In this document: positions 8,619 through 16,550 of the stretch, one piece after another
Position numbering within the stretch: the first letter of the stretch is position 1
How the letters are laid out: the number at the start of each line of letters is the position of its first letter
Source: Anaerocolumna sp. AGMB13025
GTDB lineage: Bacteria; Bacillota; Clostridia; Lachnospirales; Lachnospiraceae
Direction of reading: 5' to 3'
NCBI RefSeq assembly: GCF_029689925.1
Contig: NZ_CP121445.1
Coordinates: forward strand, 5,886,501-5,950,500
DNA: 64,000 nt
Notes under the pieces: model-generated
The model's input: the letters and a program-made list of their open reading frames with translations, nothing else
Databases searched by the model: none
Told to the model about the DNA's origin: nothing
Position numbers and translations under genes: made by a program

Positions 8619-10175
8619 ATGAGAAAACGATTTATTACTTTTATCACTGCTATTTTTATGATGTTCGCTTTATCATCAACTGCTTATGCTGCTAAACAGC
8701 CGGTAATTCACGTTGCTCTTAATAATGAAATTCTACTTTGTCCTCAGGATGCACAGCCCTATATCGATACAAAGGGAAATGTATTTATCCCTCTTTCTGT
8801 AGCAGGGGAAAAGCTTGGGGCATCAGTAGAGTGGGGAAAAAACGCCGATTCGATTAGCGTGAAATATGGATCCGATACCATCAAGATAACTTGGCCAAAA
8901 TCCAGAAAGAATGGCATAGTAAAATTGAATAATGTGGCCGTGAAAACAACTATATCACCTGTTAAGAAAAACAAATCTGTTTATGTACCATTGGAGTTTT
9001 TCTCTACTCTCTTGCATTGTCAAACGACCTGGGATAACAGAGTCTATACAGCCTTCGTGACATCGGAAAAAAATTCAAAGAATAGTGAGGCTCCTGCCGA
9101 AGCTACTGTAACCACTTCAGAAATCTTAAAAATAAAGTCCTTTGACGGCTATACACTTACCGGGAAACTGGATTTGCCGGTTAATGCTGCTGAGGTATCA
9201 ACCCTCGTCATATTTGTACCCGGCACAGGGCCTAATACCTATGACAATCACAGACTGGTCGGCGATAAGGAATTTAACTATTATGATTTATTCGCACAAG
9301 AGCTTGGAAAGAGACAGGTAGGCTTTTTCCGGTATAATACCCGTGGTGTTGAAATGGGAACCCAGCCGCCGATGTATGATTCAATTGACATGAAAGAGTA
9401 CCGAAAATATGCACCTGAAAATCAGGCTAAAGATATCGAAATCATGATTACGGAGCTGAAAAAGAATGAAGCACTGAAAAATGCAAAAGTAGTTCTGCTT
9501 GGTTGGAGTGAGGGTACAATTATTGCGCCTTTGGTAGCGGAACGAAAGAATGTTGAAATATCTTCTTTAATGCTGTCAGGATACTGTAATGAAAAAATGC
9601 AGGATATTATTGAATGGCAGTTATCCGGTGACTCCTCCATGATTTTTTATTGTCGGTATTTTGATACTAATTTCGATGGGGTAATATCAAAAAAAGAATA
9701 TCTCTCAGATCCTTATGGAATAGTGAATTCGGTACTTGGCGATGCTAAATTTGAACAGCTGGATGCTAACACGGACAAAAAGCTTACAAGAGAAGATTTT
9801 GCCATTCTTTTATCTGATCAAAAAAATAAAGTATTGGATGCAATATCAAAGGGAGACGATGAATGGCTCTGGAATAACTATTTTCAGATTACTTCAGAAT
9901 GGCTTTCCGGACACGAAGAGCTTGAAGCTAACAAAGACAGGCTGCTGAAATTAACTATACCTGTTAATATTTTTCATGGCGTTTATGACCAGGATGTACC
10001 GCTTCAAGGGGTCTACGACATCTATGAAGCATGCAGGAGAAAGAATAAGACAAATATAAAGGCTTTTGTATTCGATCAGCACGATCATGATCTGAATTAT
10101 ATTCAATATCCTTTAAATAATATAATCTCAGAAGGTTTGGCTCGAATATTTGATGAATGTGCCAAAGTGAAGTAA
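8619..10175 (+). CDS. Secreted alpha/beta hydrolase with Cu-amine-oxidase-N and EF-hand segments
   Basis: 518-aa exported protein. The signal peptide ends near ALSSTAYAA. Residues about 30-155 resemble the copper amine oxidase N-terminal-like surface module (two repeats with FIPLSVAGEKLGASVEW and YVPLEFFSTLLH). Then comes an alpha/beta hydrolase: VIFVPGTG oxyanion strand, nucleophile elbow GWSEG, a late Asp near HGVYDQDVP and a His near FDQHDHDL. Inserted before the last part are two EF-hand-like loops (DTNFDGVISKKE and DANTDKKLTRED), suggesting calcium binding. The start is ATG 8619 after GGGAG; the upstream TTG has no ribosome site. Substrate unknown, probably an ester or peptide outside the cell. 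Confidence 0.85.
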   Translation: MRKRFITFITAIFMMFALSSTAYAAKQPVIHVALNNEILLCPQDAQPYIDTKGNVFIPLSVAGEKLGASVEWGKNADSISVKYGSDTIKITWPKSRKNGIVKLNNVAVKTTISPVKKNKSVYVPLEFFSTLLHCQTTWDNRVYTAFVTSEKNSKNSEAPAEATVTTSEILKIKSFDGYTLTGKLDLPVNAAEVSTLVIFVPGTGPNTYDNHRLVGDKEFNYYDLFAQELGKRQVGFFRYNTRGVEMGTQPPMYDSIDMKEYRKYAPENQAKDIEIMITELKKNEALKNAKVVLLGWSEGTIIAPLVAERKNVEISSLMLSGYCNEKMQDIIEWQLSGDSSMIFYCRYFDTNFDGVISKKEYLSDPYGIVNSVLGDAKFEQLDANTDKKLTREDFAILLSDQKNKVLDAISKGDDEWLWNNYFQITSEWLSGHEELEANKDRLLKLTIPVNIFHGVYDQDVPLQGVYDIYEACRRKNKTNIKAFVFDQHDHDLNYIQYPLNNIISEGLARIFDECAKVK

Positions 10176-10337
10176 ATGCCTGCACAACGCTTTCTCCTAC
10201 AAAGCACCTGTTTCTCTTGGCATTATTAGGCAGGCTTGTAAAATGTGGGACGATAACCGAATAAAACCCAAAAACAAGGTAGTACAAATAGAAAAGTAAT
10301 CAGTATATGAGGGTTATAAGAAGTAATCAAACTCAAT

Positions 10338-10384
10338 TAAAAAGAAAAGCTCTTAACCCATTGATTTTACTAGGATTAAGAGCT
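10338..10384 (-). terminator. Terminator downstream of tRNA-Leu
   Basis: On the minus strand AGCTCTTAA and TTAAGAGCT form a 9-bp stem followed by TTTTCTTTTT, directly 3' of the tRNA. Confidence 0.8.
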
Positions 10385-10394
10385 ATCTACTCGA

Positions 10395-10479
10395 TGCAGT
10401 TGAGGGGACTTGAACCCCTACCCAGTTAACCCGGACTAGAACCTGAATCTAGCGCGTATGCCAATTCCGCCACAACTGC
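10395..10479 (-). tRNA. tRNA-Leu (anticodon CAG)
   Basis: Class II tRNA of 85 nt. Acceptor GCAGTTG pairs with CAACTGC and discriminator A; no CCA is encoded. The D arm contains GCG...GGCATACGC, the anticodon stem CTAGA/TCTAG encloses loop TTCAGGT giving CAG, there is a long variable arm, and the T arm is GGGGTTCAAGTCCCC. It is followed by its own terminator. Its neighbours are unrelated genes, and I see no integrase or direct repeat suggesting use as an attachment site. Confidence 0.95.
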
Positions 10480-10681
10480 AATTAGTAACGTATCTATTTT
10501 ACTACAATTTGAAGAAATGTCAAGTAAAATATGTTGTTTTTTTAATGGATTTTTTTAATGGACAGTAATGTTATTTTTTAATAGATTTAATTGAAAAGTA
10601 AATTCCAGTCATTTGCCCTTTATATATCATTGATAAAAAATAATCAAACTCTATAAGGTAATCCACTTATAAAATTCGATG

Positions 10682-11227
10682 TTATTGTGACAAAACCTCT
10701 TTTGTGATAGATTTATTATTACTATTATAAAAACTTAAATCTGATATTTCAGGATATAAAATCATTGTATTATTAGGGATTTTGCAAAAAGTATAAAAAT
10801 ATTCTTGTTGTGGAATATCTATTTTATAGATAGTGTTCTCTAATAATAACTTTACGTAATTAATCTTCTTTTCAGTATTTTTACCTGCTATAATAAAATA
10901 TTTTGCTTTGTTTGTTTTCACTATATTATATTTAATAGGATTATTTCCATAAGATGTTGACCCTATTTTATATCTTTTATTAAATCCTTTTGTGAATTCT
11001 GCAACACCTAATTCATTACTAATTATATATAGCACATATTTTTTATTGTCAATGTTAATAGACTGCTTAATATCTAAATCATCTGTTGTTCTATGGATTC
11101 GTAACTTAATATTATTCTCAAGATTTTCTTTATTATCTTTAATTGCATAGGAGCTGGTATACTTATAAAAGACTAATGATACTAGTAATAAAATTATTAT
11201 AAATACAACTAATAATATCTTTTTCAT
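10682..11227 (-). CDS. Hypothetical membrane-anchored protein
   Basis: 181 aa, not recognised. It has a good ribosome site (GGGAGGAG 8 nt before ATG). The N-terminus is KK followed by one hydrophobic helix (ILLVVFIIILLLVSLVFY), so it is a signal anchor with the rest outside; there is no lipobox Cys. The remainder is strand-rich and Lys/Asn-rich with no recognisable catalytic motif. It is clearly more AT-rich than its neighbours, which may mean recent acquisition. It stands alone between tRNA-Leu and the ArsR regulator. Confidence 0.7.
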   Translation of the reverse strand: MKKILLVVFIIILLLVSLVFYKYTSSYAIKDNKENLENNIKLRIHRTTDDLDIKQSINIDNKKYVLYIISNELGVAEFTKGFNKRYKIGSTSYGNNPIKYNIVKTNKAKYFIIAGKNTEKKINYVKLLLENTIYKIDIPQQEYFYTFCKIPNNTMILYPEISDLSFYNSNNKSITKEVLSQ

Positions 11228-11357
11228 AAAATACTCCTCCCAATTAATATTTCATGTACCGAATTTTTCCCATTAATTTTATAAAAAATTCCCACCAAAC
11301 CAATCAAAAGTCTTGGATAAAATTCCCTGTAAAAGTACAGAGCGATATAACCTTCAA

Positions 11358-12278
11358 TTAATGTTGTATCGTTAATACAATGTCCTGGTCATAATCCCCA
11401 AAGTTCCTTCCAAAGATATTAAACCCTCCCACATACTGGGCATCTGGCTTATTACCGATCTTAACACTGATATACGGAAAGTCCATTAACTTTAACTCCT
11501 CGATGGTCCCATTTATGGCTTTCTCTCCATTAATATAGCAGCCCGTGTCATCCACCGTCCAGGTCATCAGCATTCCGTACTGAGTTCCTCCAAGACGCCA
11601 GTCCGGCTGATTCAGACGCCCTCTTCTGTCGCCGAAATCACCGGGGCAGGTAAAGGTACCGCAGTCGATTCCGTTAATCCACATCGTAATATCCGACTTC
11701 CAATCCCCGCGATAGCCAGGTGCTTCCGAACAGATTTCTAAAGATATTGCAATTTGCTTTGCACTCCGGTTCTTGGGTACTCCGTTAGCGAATTTGTATT
11801 CTACATATCCCGAGGAGCTCCATAATAACCCGGCATTCACACGCTCCGGCAGGTAAAAGCAAGGTTCCTGATCTTCATTTCCAATAAATCCATCAGCACC
11901 ATATAAACCACAAGTCGGAGTTACAACACAGCTGCTAAATGCCCCTACCGGCATCTGAGTACTATAGATTTGATCAATATTGGGATTACAATTAGTAAGA
12001 TCAATAGACAGATGATCCAGCTTTCTGGTGCAAAGTTTCATGGAACCTCTCGTTCCCGGCTGCTCCTCCATTCGGATCAGACCTGCCTGCTCTAAAATCT
12101 TTAAATGGAATGTGGTACTGGATGCAGGCAGTCCCAACTCCTTTGCAATCTCTCCAATGATCAAGCTTTTATCATATAATAAGCGCAGCATCTCGATTCT
12201 GACCGGTGAAGACAATGCCTTACCCAAATCACACAAATCATTGGTATCTTCTATATGAAAATTTCTGAATTTCGCCAT
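11358..12278 (-). CDS. ArsR-type regulator with large beta-rich C-terminal domain
   Basis: 306 aa. Residues about 10-85 form an ArsR winged helix (LSSPVRIEMLRLLY, IGEIAKELGLPASSTTFHLKILEQAGLI), without the metal-binding Cys motif of classic ArsR. The remaining 220 residues are rich in Trp, Gly and Asp and look like a beta-sandwich ligand domain, possibly for a sugar; I cannot name the family. ATG 12278 is chosen for its GAGGGGG site; an upstream extension lacks one. It lies downstream of a GH2 glycosidase in the same direction, so sensing a sugar and controlling that gene is a reasonable inference. Confidence 0.82.
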   Translation of the reverse strand: MAKFRNFHIEDTNDLCDLGKALSSPVRIEMLRLLYDKSLIIGEIAKELGLPASSTTFHLKILEQAGLIRMEEQPGTRGSMKLCTRKLDHLSIDLTNCNPNIDQIYSTQMPVGAFSSCVVTPTCGLYGADGFIGNEDQEPCFYLPERVNAGLLWSSSGYVEYKFANGVPKNRSAKQIAISLEICSEAPGYRGDWKSDITMWINGIDCGTFTCPGDFGDRRGRLNQPDWRLGGTQYGMLMTWTVDDTGCYINGEKAINGTIEELKLMDFPYISVKIGNKPDAQYVGGFNIFGRNFGDYDQDIVLTIQH

Positions 12279-12405
12279 AAAAACCCCCTCTATATTTCTT
12301 TTCAACCTACTCACAAACCTAACTATATTGAATAGACCTATTCTATCACGAGAATGAAATAGTCTGCAATCAGAATATTTGACTTTTGTAACCACTTATT
12401 TTATC

Positions 12406-12480
12406 GCCGGTATGGAAAGTGGGGAGATTTTCATCTCCCCACTCCTGCTTTCACCATAAAATATACCGGCATTTTTACAT
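12406..12480 (-). terminator. Nested hairpin after the GH2 gene
   Basis: An inner perfect stem AGTGGGGAGA / TCTCCCCACT (12418-12443) lies inside an outer GCCGGTAT / ATACCGGC pair (12406-12413 and 12473-12480). The T-run after it is weak, so it may act as an RNA 3' stabiliser or partial terminator between the GH2 and ArsR genes. Confidence 0.55.
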
Positions 12481-12505
12481 GTAAGAATCCTACAATTACG
12501 GACTC

Positions 12506-14308
12506 TTACATATAAGATCTCCAGTAACCGATTTTTCGTTCATTGATTTCTTTTATAATCTTTGGATCAATTTTAAAATTACGTTCCATATCCATCAGTC
12601 CGTTGATTTCCTGCTGTACATCAGATACCTGGGTATAACAGAAACCGCTGACATACGGAATCTCTTTTACTGCAGTTGTAATTTCATCAAAACGGTGTAT
12701 AAAGTCTTCTTTGGTGCTTACCTTATTGCCATAACCCCAGCCGGAATCATCATTGTTAAAGGCAATTCCGCCATACTCACTGATAATGATGGGCTGTCCC
12801 TTATATGCAAAACCTTTTGCCATTGCGGCTTTATAGTTATTATGGAAAAGCCCTCCATTTAAAATATCCTCTTTATATTCCATATAACGGCGGCGAAGGA
12901 TTTCACCTACCTCTTCATAGTCATGAAGCGTAATAATATCAGAAACTGTGTGTTCCCAGCCATCATTTACAATAACAGGACGATGTTTATCCACACTCTT
13001 GGTAAGGTGATAAATTGCTTCTGTAAAATGCTGTTCTAAACGGTTAGTTCCGATCCGGTTCACACCCCAGGATTCATTAAAAGGAGTCCAGGTGATAATA
13101 CATGGATGATTATAATTCTGTTTTACGATTTCCATCCACTCTCTTGTAAATTCCTCCACTGCATAATCAGTATACTGGTAAGCTGCTGCCGCTTCACTCC
13201 ATACAAGCATGCCCTTTACATCACACCAAAGCAAAAATCTTTCATCCTCAATCTTTTGATGTTTACGCAGACCGTTGTAACCCAGTTCGTGAATTTTATC
13301 AATATCTTCTATCAACGCCTCTTCATTCGGAGGTGTCAGATGGCTATCTTTCCAGTAACCCTGATCCAGAATTAACCTTTGATAGAGGGGTCTTCCATTC
13401 AGAAGAACATTCTGACCGTCTATACGGATCTCTCTCATGGCAAAATAAGAACCGATTTCATCATAAGTCTCCCCATTATGTATAAGCCTGAATTCAATAT
13501 CATATAGATTTGGTGTATCCGGACTCCAGGTCTTTATTCCCCATTCGAATCCCTCAGGTTTTTTGGTGAATACAAAAGCCTTTGCTTCCATATGTTTCTC
13601 TATCATTGTTGTTACCGTTTTGCTTATAAGAGCACCCTCATAAGTAATTATAGTTTCAACAGCTGTATCTGCTCCCAGTATTTCTTCCCAGGCATTGAGT
13701 TCAAATTCCAGATCTAATGAGAAGTCCTGCATGTTCGGTGTCATCTTGATGTAATCCAGACTTATGTTGGGAACATACTCTGCCCAAACTGTTTTCCAGA
13801 TACCTGTAGTCTGTACATACCAACAGCCGAAATTATTCTCCATCCAGCGCTGTTTGCCTCTTGGCTGCTGCATATCATAAGAATCTTCAACTTTTACCAC
13901 TAATTCGTTACTTCCGTCTGCTACCAGATTCGTAATATCAAAAGAAAACCTGGCGTAACCGCCCCTGTGACTTCCGGCATACGTTCCGTTGACCCATACC
14001 TTAGTGATAAAATCACTTCCCTCAAAGTGAAGGACATAACGGTTCTTCTCCAGTTTGGAGGAATCCACCTCGATGGTTTTATGATACCAGATCGTATCAT
14101 GTCTCTTCTCATCCTGAATACCGCTTAATTTCGTTTCATAGGTAAATGGTACCTGAATGGTTAAGCTGCTCGGAAAGGACTCATACCATTTATCCTTCTC
14201 TCCTGTATTTTGGTCATCAAAACTAAAGTCCCATGCACCGTTAAGATTAAACCAATTATCCCTCACCATCTGGGGTCTGGGGTAATCTTTTTTGTAGCAT
14301 TTTATCAT
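12506..14308 (-). CDS. Glycoside hydrolase family 2 beta-glycosidase
   Basis: 600-aa cytoplasmic enzyme, no signal peptide. The N-terminal sugar-binding domain opens with WFNLNGAWDFSFDD and continues with KVWVNGTYAGSHRGGY, typical of GH2; an Ig-like domain follows, then the TIM barrel. The acid/base Glu is in FNESWG (about residue 411) and the nucleophile Glu in ISEYGG (about 510). Activity could be beta-galactosidase, glucuronidase or mannosidase; the sequence alone does not decide. GGAGG precedes the ATG. The promoter is TTGACA-18-TATTAT with identical palindromes on both sides, so it should be tightly regulated, plausibly by the ArsR-type gene downstream. Confidence 0.93.
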   Translation of the reverse strand: MIKCYKKDYPRPQMVRDNWFNLNGAWDFSFDDQNTGEKDKWYESFPSSLTIQVPFTYETKLSGIQDEKRHDTIWYHKTIEVDSSKLEKNRYVLHFEGSDFITKVWVNGTYAGSHRGGYARFSFDITNLVADGSNELVVKVEDSYDMQQPRGKQRWMENNFGCWYVQTTGIWKTVWAEYVPNISLDYIKMTPNMQDFSLDLEFELNAWEEILGADTAVETIITYEGALISKTVTTMIEKHMEAKAFVFTKKPEGFEWGIKTWSPDTPNLYDIEFRLIHNGETYDEIGSYFAMREIRIDGQNVLLNGRPLYQRLILDQGYWKDSHLTPPNEEALIEDIDKIHELGYNGLRKHQKIEDERFLLWCDVKGMLVWSEAAAAYQYTDYAVEEFTREWMEIVKQNYNHPCIITWTPFNESWGVNRIGTNRLEQHFTEAIYHLTKSVDKHRPVIVNDGWEHTVSDIITLHDYEEVGEILRRRYMEYKEDILNGGLFHNNYKAAMAKGFAYKGQPIIISEYGGIAFNNDDSGWGYGNKVSTKEDFIHRFDEITTAVKEIPYVSGFCYTQVSDVQQEINGLMDMERNFKIDPKIIKEINERKIGYWRSYM

Positions 14309-14358
14309 ACTGACTGTCCTCCATGCATTATATTCTTTATCGCTGATTCTTGTTTATT

Positions 14359-14371
14359 ACAGTTATACTGT
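14359..14371. promoter_or_regulatory. Operator site 1 for the GH2 gene
   Basis: ACAGTTATACTGT, a perfect ACAGT-N3-ACTGT palindrome just downstream of the predicted transcription start, a repressor position. Confidence 0.55.
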
Positions 14372-14383
14372 ATTTATATTGTT

Positions 14384-14413
14384 ATAATAACCGTTTTGAA
14401 GTGGTTTTGTCAA
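14384..14413 (-). promoter_or_regulatory. Sigma-A promoter of the GH2 gene
   Basis: On the minus strand TTGACA, an 18-bp spacer and TATTAT. The start near 14377 gives a leader of about 70 nt. Confidence 0.65.
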
Positions 14414-14432
14414 TACTATTTTTATCTTTATC

Positions 14433-14445
14433 ACAGTGTTACTGT
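14433..14445. promoter_or_regulatory. Operator site 2 for the GH2 gene
   Basis: ACAGTGTTACTGT, the same ACAGT-N3-ACTGT palindrome as site 1, lying upstream of the -35. Centres are 74 bp apart, close to seven helical turns, which would suit a loop. Confidence 0.55.
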
Positions 14446-14506
14446 ATAAATAGTGAAAACTGCAATATCTAATATCATAGGAGTACCTACATCTCATCCC
14501 CATATC

Positions 14507-14599
14507 AAAGAGGCTGTTGCAAAATTCAAAGAGTAAATTACTTGGGAGAGAATTCTAAGCCCAAGTTCAAAAACCTTACAATTTTGCAACAGCCTCTTT
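14507..14599. mobile_element. MITE-like repeat, short copy
   Basis: 93 bp with perfect 20-bp terminal inverted repeats (AAAGAGGCTGTTGCAAAATT). Internal sequence (TAAATTAC.TGGGAGAGAAT next to one end and GCCCAAGTT toward the other) matches the longer copy at 43180-43387, as if the middle had been deleted. No ORF. The core CTGTTGCAAA resembles ends of IS6-family elements, which may have supplied transposase. No clear target duplication. It may also terminate znuA-distal transcription. Confidence 0.65.
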
Positions 14600-14698
14600 A
14601 CATAATATGTTCAATCACTAACTTGTTTTGAGTACCAAAAGGACAATTTTATACTTTAAGCGACTTTTGACATTTGAAACCTAAAATTCAACCTCATA

Positions 14699-15727
14699 TC
14701 ACTTCAAACTATCATAAATCTTAGATAGATTATCCTCTATTCGTTCCAGATATGTTAAATTATCTTCGCCACTTTCTATCGTATAGATGGTTTCAACTTC
14801 AGCACCTACTTCTTTGGCTAATGTAGCTGATACCTCCGGACTTGCCATTTCTTCGGCAAAAATAGTCGTCACTTTATTATCCCTACAGTATTTTACTAAT
14901 TCTGTCAATTGTTTTGCGCTGGGTTCTCCTTCTGCAAAGGTATCTTCCACACTGTTTTGTTCCAGTCCAAAATCCCTGCAAAGATAACCGAAGGCAGCAT
15001 GACCTGTTACAAAACTCTTTTTCCCTGCTGCTTGGAATTTCTCATTATATTCTTTATATAAGTCTTCCAACTGGGTAATATACGTATTGTAGTTAGCTTC
15101 ATAAAAGTCTTTATTTGATGGGTCGGCCTGAACCAGTGCTTCCTTAATGTTCTTAACTTCCAGTTCTGCACCTTTTAAACTGAGCCAGATATGGGGATCA
15201 TATTGTCCGTGTTCTTCGATTTCCTCTGCGTCGGTATTTACAATAGCATCTGCTCCCTTGGAGGCTTCTACCGTAATCAGCTTGGTATTATTCGCTGCTG
15301 TTACCGCTTCCTCAGCCCATGCCTCCATCCCAAGGCCACTGTATACAAAAATCTGTGCAGCGCTAAGCCCTGCCAAGTCCTGAGCTTTAGGTTCAAAATC
15401 ATGAGGTTCCATGCCATCCGGTATAATTGTTGAAACATCTACTTTATCCATGCCGACTGCCATTACGAATTCCTTCATTGCATTAAAGGTTACGGAAACT
15501 TTAATTTTATCTGTTTCTGCTGCACTGGTCTGTGCTGCATCGGTCTGTCCTGTGCTGATTTCCTCTGTATTCATCTGCTCTGCACTGGTATCCTTTGTCT
15601 GTTCAGTACTGCCAGCCGCCAAACTGTTCTCTTCGGTCTTATTTCCCTGATCTTTACTGCTGCCGCAGGCAGATAAACTTACTGCAACAATCAGGCATAA
15701 TAGTATCGTAGTCCATCTTTTTAACAT
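14699..15727 (-). CDS. znuA: Zinc ABC transporter, substrate-binding lipoprotein
   Basis: 342-aa cluster-9 metal-binding lipoprotein. A lipobox (VSLSACGSS) is followed by a Ser/Thr/Glu-rich linker. The metal-binding fold begins at IKVSVTFNAMKEFVMAVG; candidate ligands are His in GMEPHDFEPK, His in YDPHIWLS, His in TGHAAFGYL and a C-terminal Glu/Asp near FAEEMASPEVS. The acidic/His loop is short. ATG 15727 is chosen for GGAGGG upstream. It is divergent from znuC-znuB and shares with them a regulatory region with two Zur-like palindromes, so it should be repressed when zinc is plentiful. Confidence 0.93.
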   Translation of the reverse strand: MLKRWTTILLCLIVAVSLSACGSSKDQGNKTEENSLAAGSTEQTKDTSAEQMNTEEISTGQTDAAQTSAAETDKIKVSVTFNAMKEFVMAVGMDKVDVSTIIPDGMEPHDFEPKAQDLAGLSAAQIFVYSGLGMEAWAEEAVTAANNTKLITVEASKGADAIVNTDAEEIEEHGQYDPHIWLSLKGAELEVKNIKEALVQADPSNKDFYEANYNTYITQLEDLYKEYNEKFQAAGKKSFVTGHAAFGYLCRDFGLEQNSVEDTFAEGEPSAKQLTELVKYCRDNKVTTIFAEEMASPEVSATLAKEVGAEVETIYTIESGEDNLTYLERIEDNLSKIYDSLK

Positions 15728-15753
15728 TAATTTCGCCCTCCTAATTTCTACTT

Positions 15754-15772
15754 GCAAATGCTTCGCGTTTGC
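15754..15772. promoter_or_regulatory. Zur-like palindrome, znuA side
   Basis: GCAAATGC-TTC-GCGTTTGC, a palindrome with one mismatch just downstream of the znuA -10, positioned to block transcription. Confidence 0.55.
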
Positions 15773-15778
15773 ATTATC

Positions 15779-15807
15779 ATAATAACTGTTCCTTATTTGT
15801 TTGTCAA
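15779..15807 (-). promoter_or_regulatory. Sigma-A promoter of znuA
   Basis: On the minus strand TTGACA, a 17-bp spacer and TATTAT. Flanked by Zur-like palindromes on both sides. Confidence 0.75.
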
Positions 15808-15811
15808 GGGT

Positions 15812-15832
15812 AAATGCAAATCATTTGCATTT
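15812..15832. promoter_or_regulatory. Zur box shared by znuA and znuCB
   Basis: A 21-bp near-perfect palindrome reading AAATGCAAAT, a central base, then ATTTGCATTT on the other side. It is next to the znuA -35 and ends 2 bp before a TATAAT (15834-15839) for znuCB, so one site could repress both directions. Confidence 0.7.
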
Positions 15833-15869
15833 GTATAATAAACACGGGATCAGAAAGGATACTTTATAT

Positions 15870-16550
15870 ATGATAAACGCTGAGAATTTATATTTTTCTT
15901 ATACCAGTTCGCCGCCTTATGTACTTGACGGCATTAATCTTATCATACACAGCGGCGAATATGTATCGGTGCTTGGTGATAATGGCAGTGGTAAAAGTAC
16001 GTTGATGCGACTTTTACTTAAATTTATAAAACCGACCAAGGGGAGTATTACCACCAATGCGGCTAGAATCGGGTATGTCCCGCAGAAAAATGACTTTTCC
16101 AATTCTGCTTTCCCTATTACAGTCTATGAAGTTTTGAATTCTTACCGAAAGCTTCTTAAGATTTAAGATAAATCTATCCTTGAGGAAAAGTTAGAACAGT
16201 TAGGTATGTCTGAGTTTAAGGCTTCCCTGATGGGCAATCTCTCCGGCGGTCAGTGCCAGAAGATTCTGATTGCCAGGGCACTTTTGGGAACTCCGGATTT
16301 GCTGGTTTTAGATGAGCCTTCCACCGGTGTGGATGCGAAAAGCCAGAAAGAAATCTATGGTTTCTTAAAGAAGATTAACAAAGATAATAACATTACGATT
16401 CTATCCGTAGAGCATAACCTGGAGGCCGCCATTACCAACTCAACCTTAATCTATCATCTGATGGAGGGTCATGGACATTTGTGCACCCCTGCCCAGTATG
16501 CCGGGGAGTTTTTAAAAACCAACGCAAAGGAGACAGAATCTAATGCTTAG
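15870..16550 (+). pseudogene. znuC: Zinc ABC transporter ATPase, interrupted by an in-frame stop
   Basis: Reads as one ZnuC of about 226 codons with a TAA at 16164-16166. The first part (98 aa) has Walker A GDNGSGKST and Q-loop PQKND; the second part, in the same frame, has signature LSGGQ, Walker B LLVLDEPSTG and H-switch SVEHNLEA. No base is gained or lost, so this is a nonsense change (Lys or Gln codon to TAA) or a sequencing error. A split gene is unlikely because Walker A and B would be on separate chains, and the next ATG (16206) has only a weak ribosome site. It overlaps znuB by 8 bp. If real, zinc import by this system is lost. Confidence 0.8.

Noticed and set aside
10395-10479. tRNA-Leu as attachment site of an island
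   Set aside because: No duplicated tRNA end or integrase found in the window.
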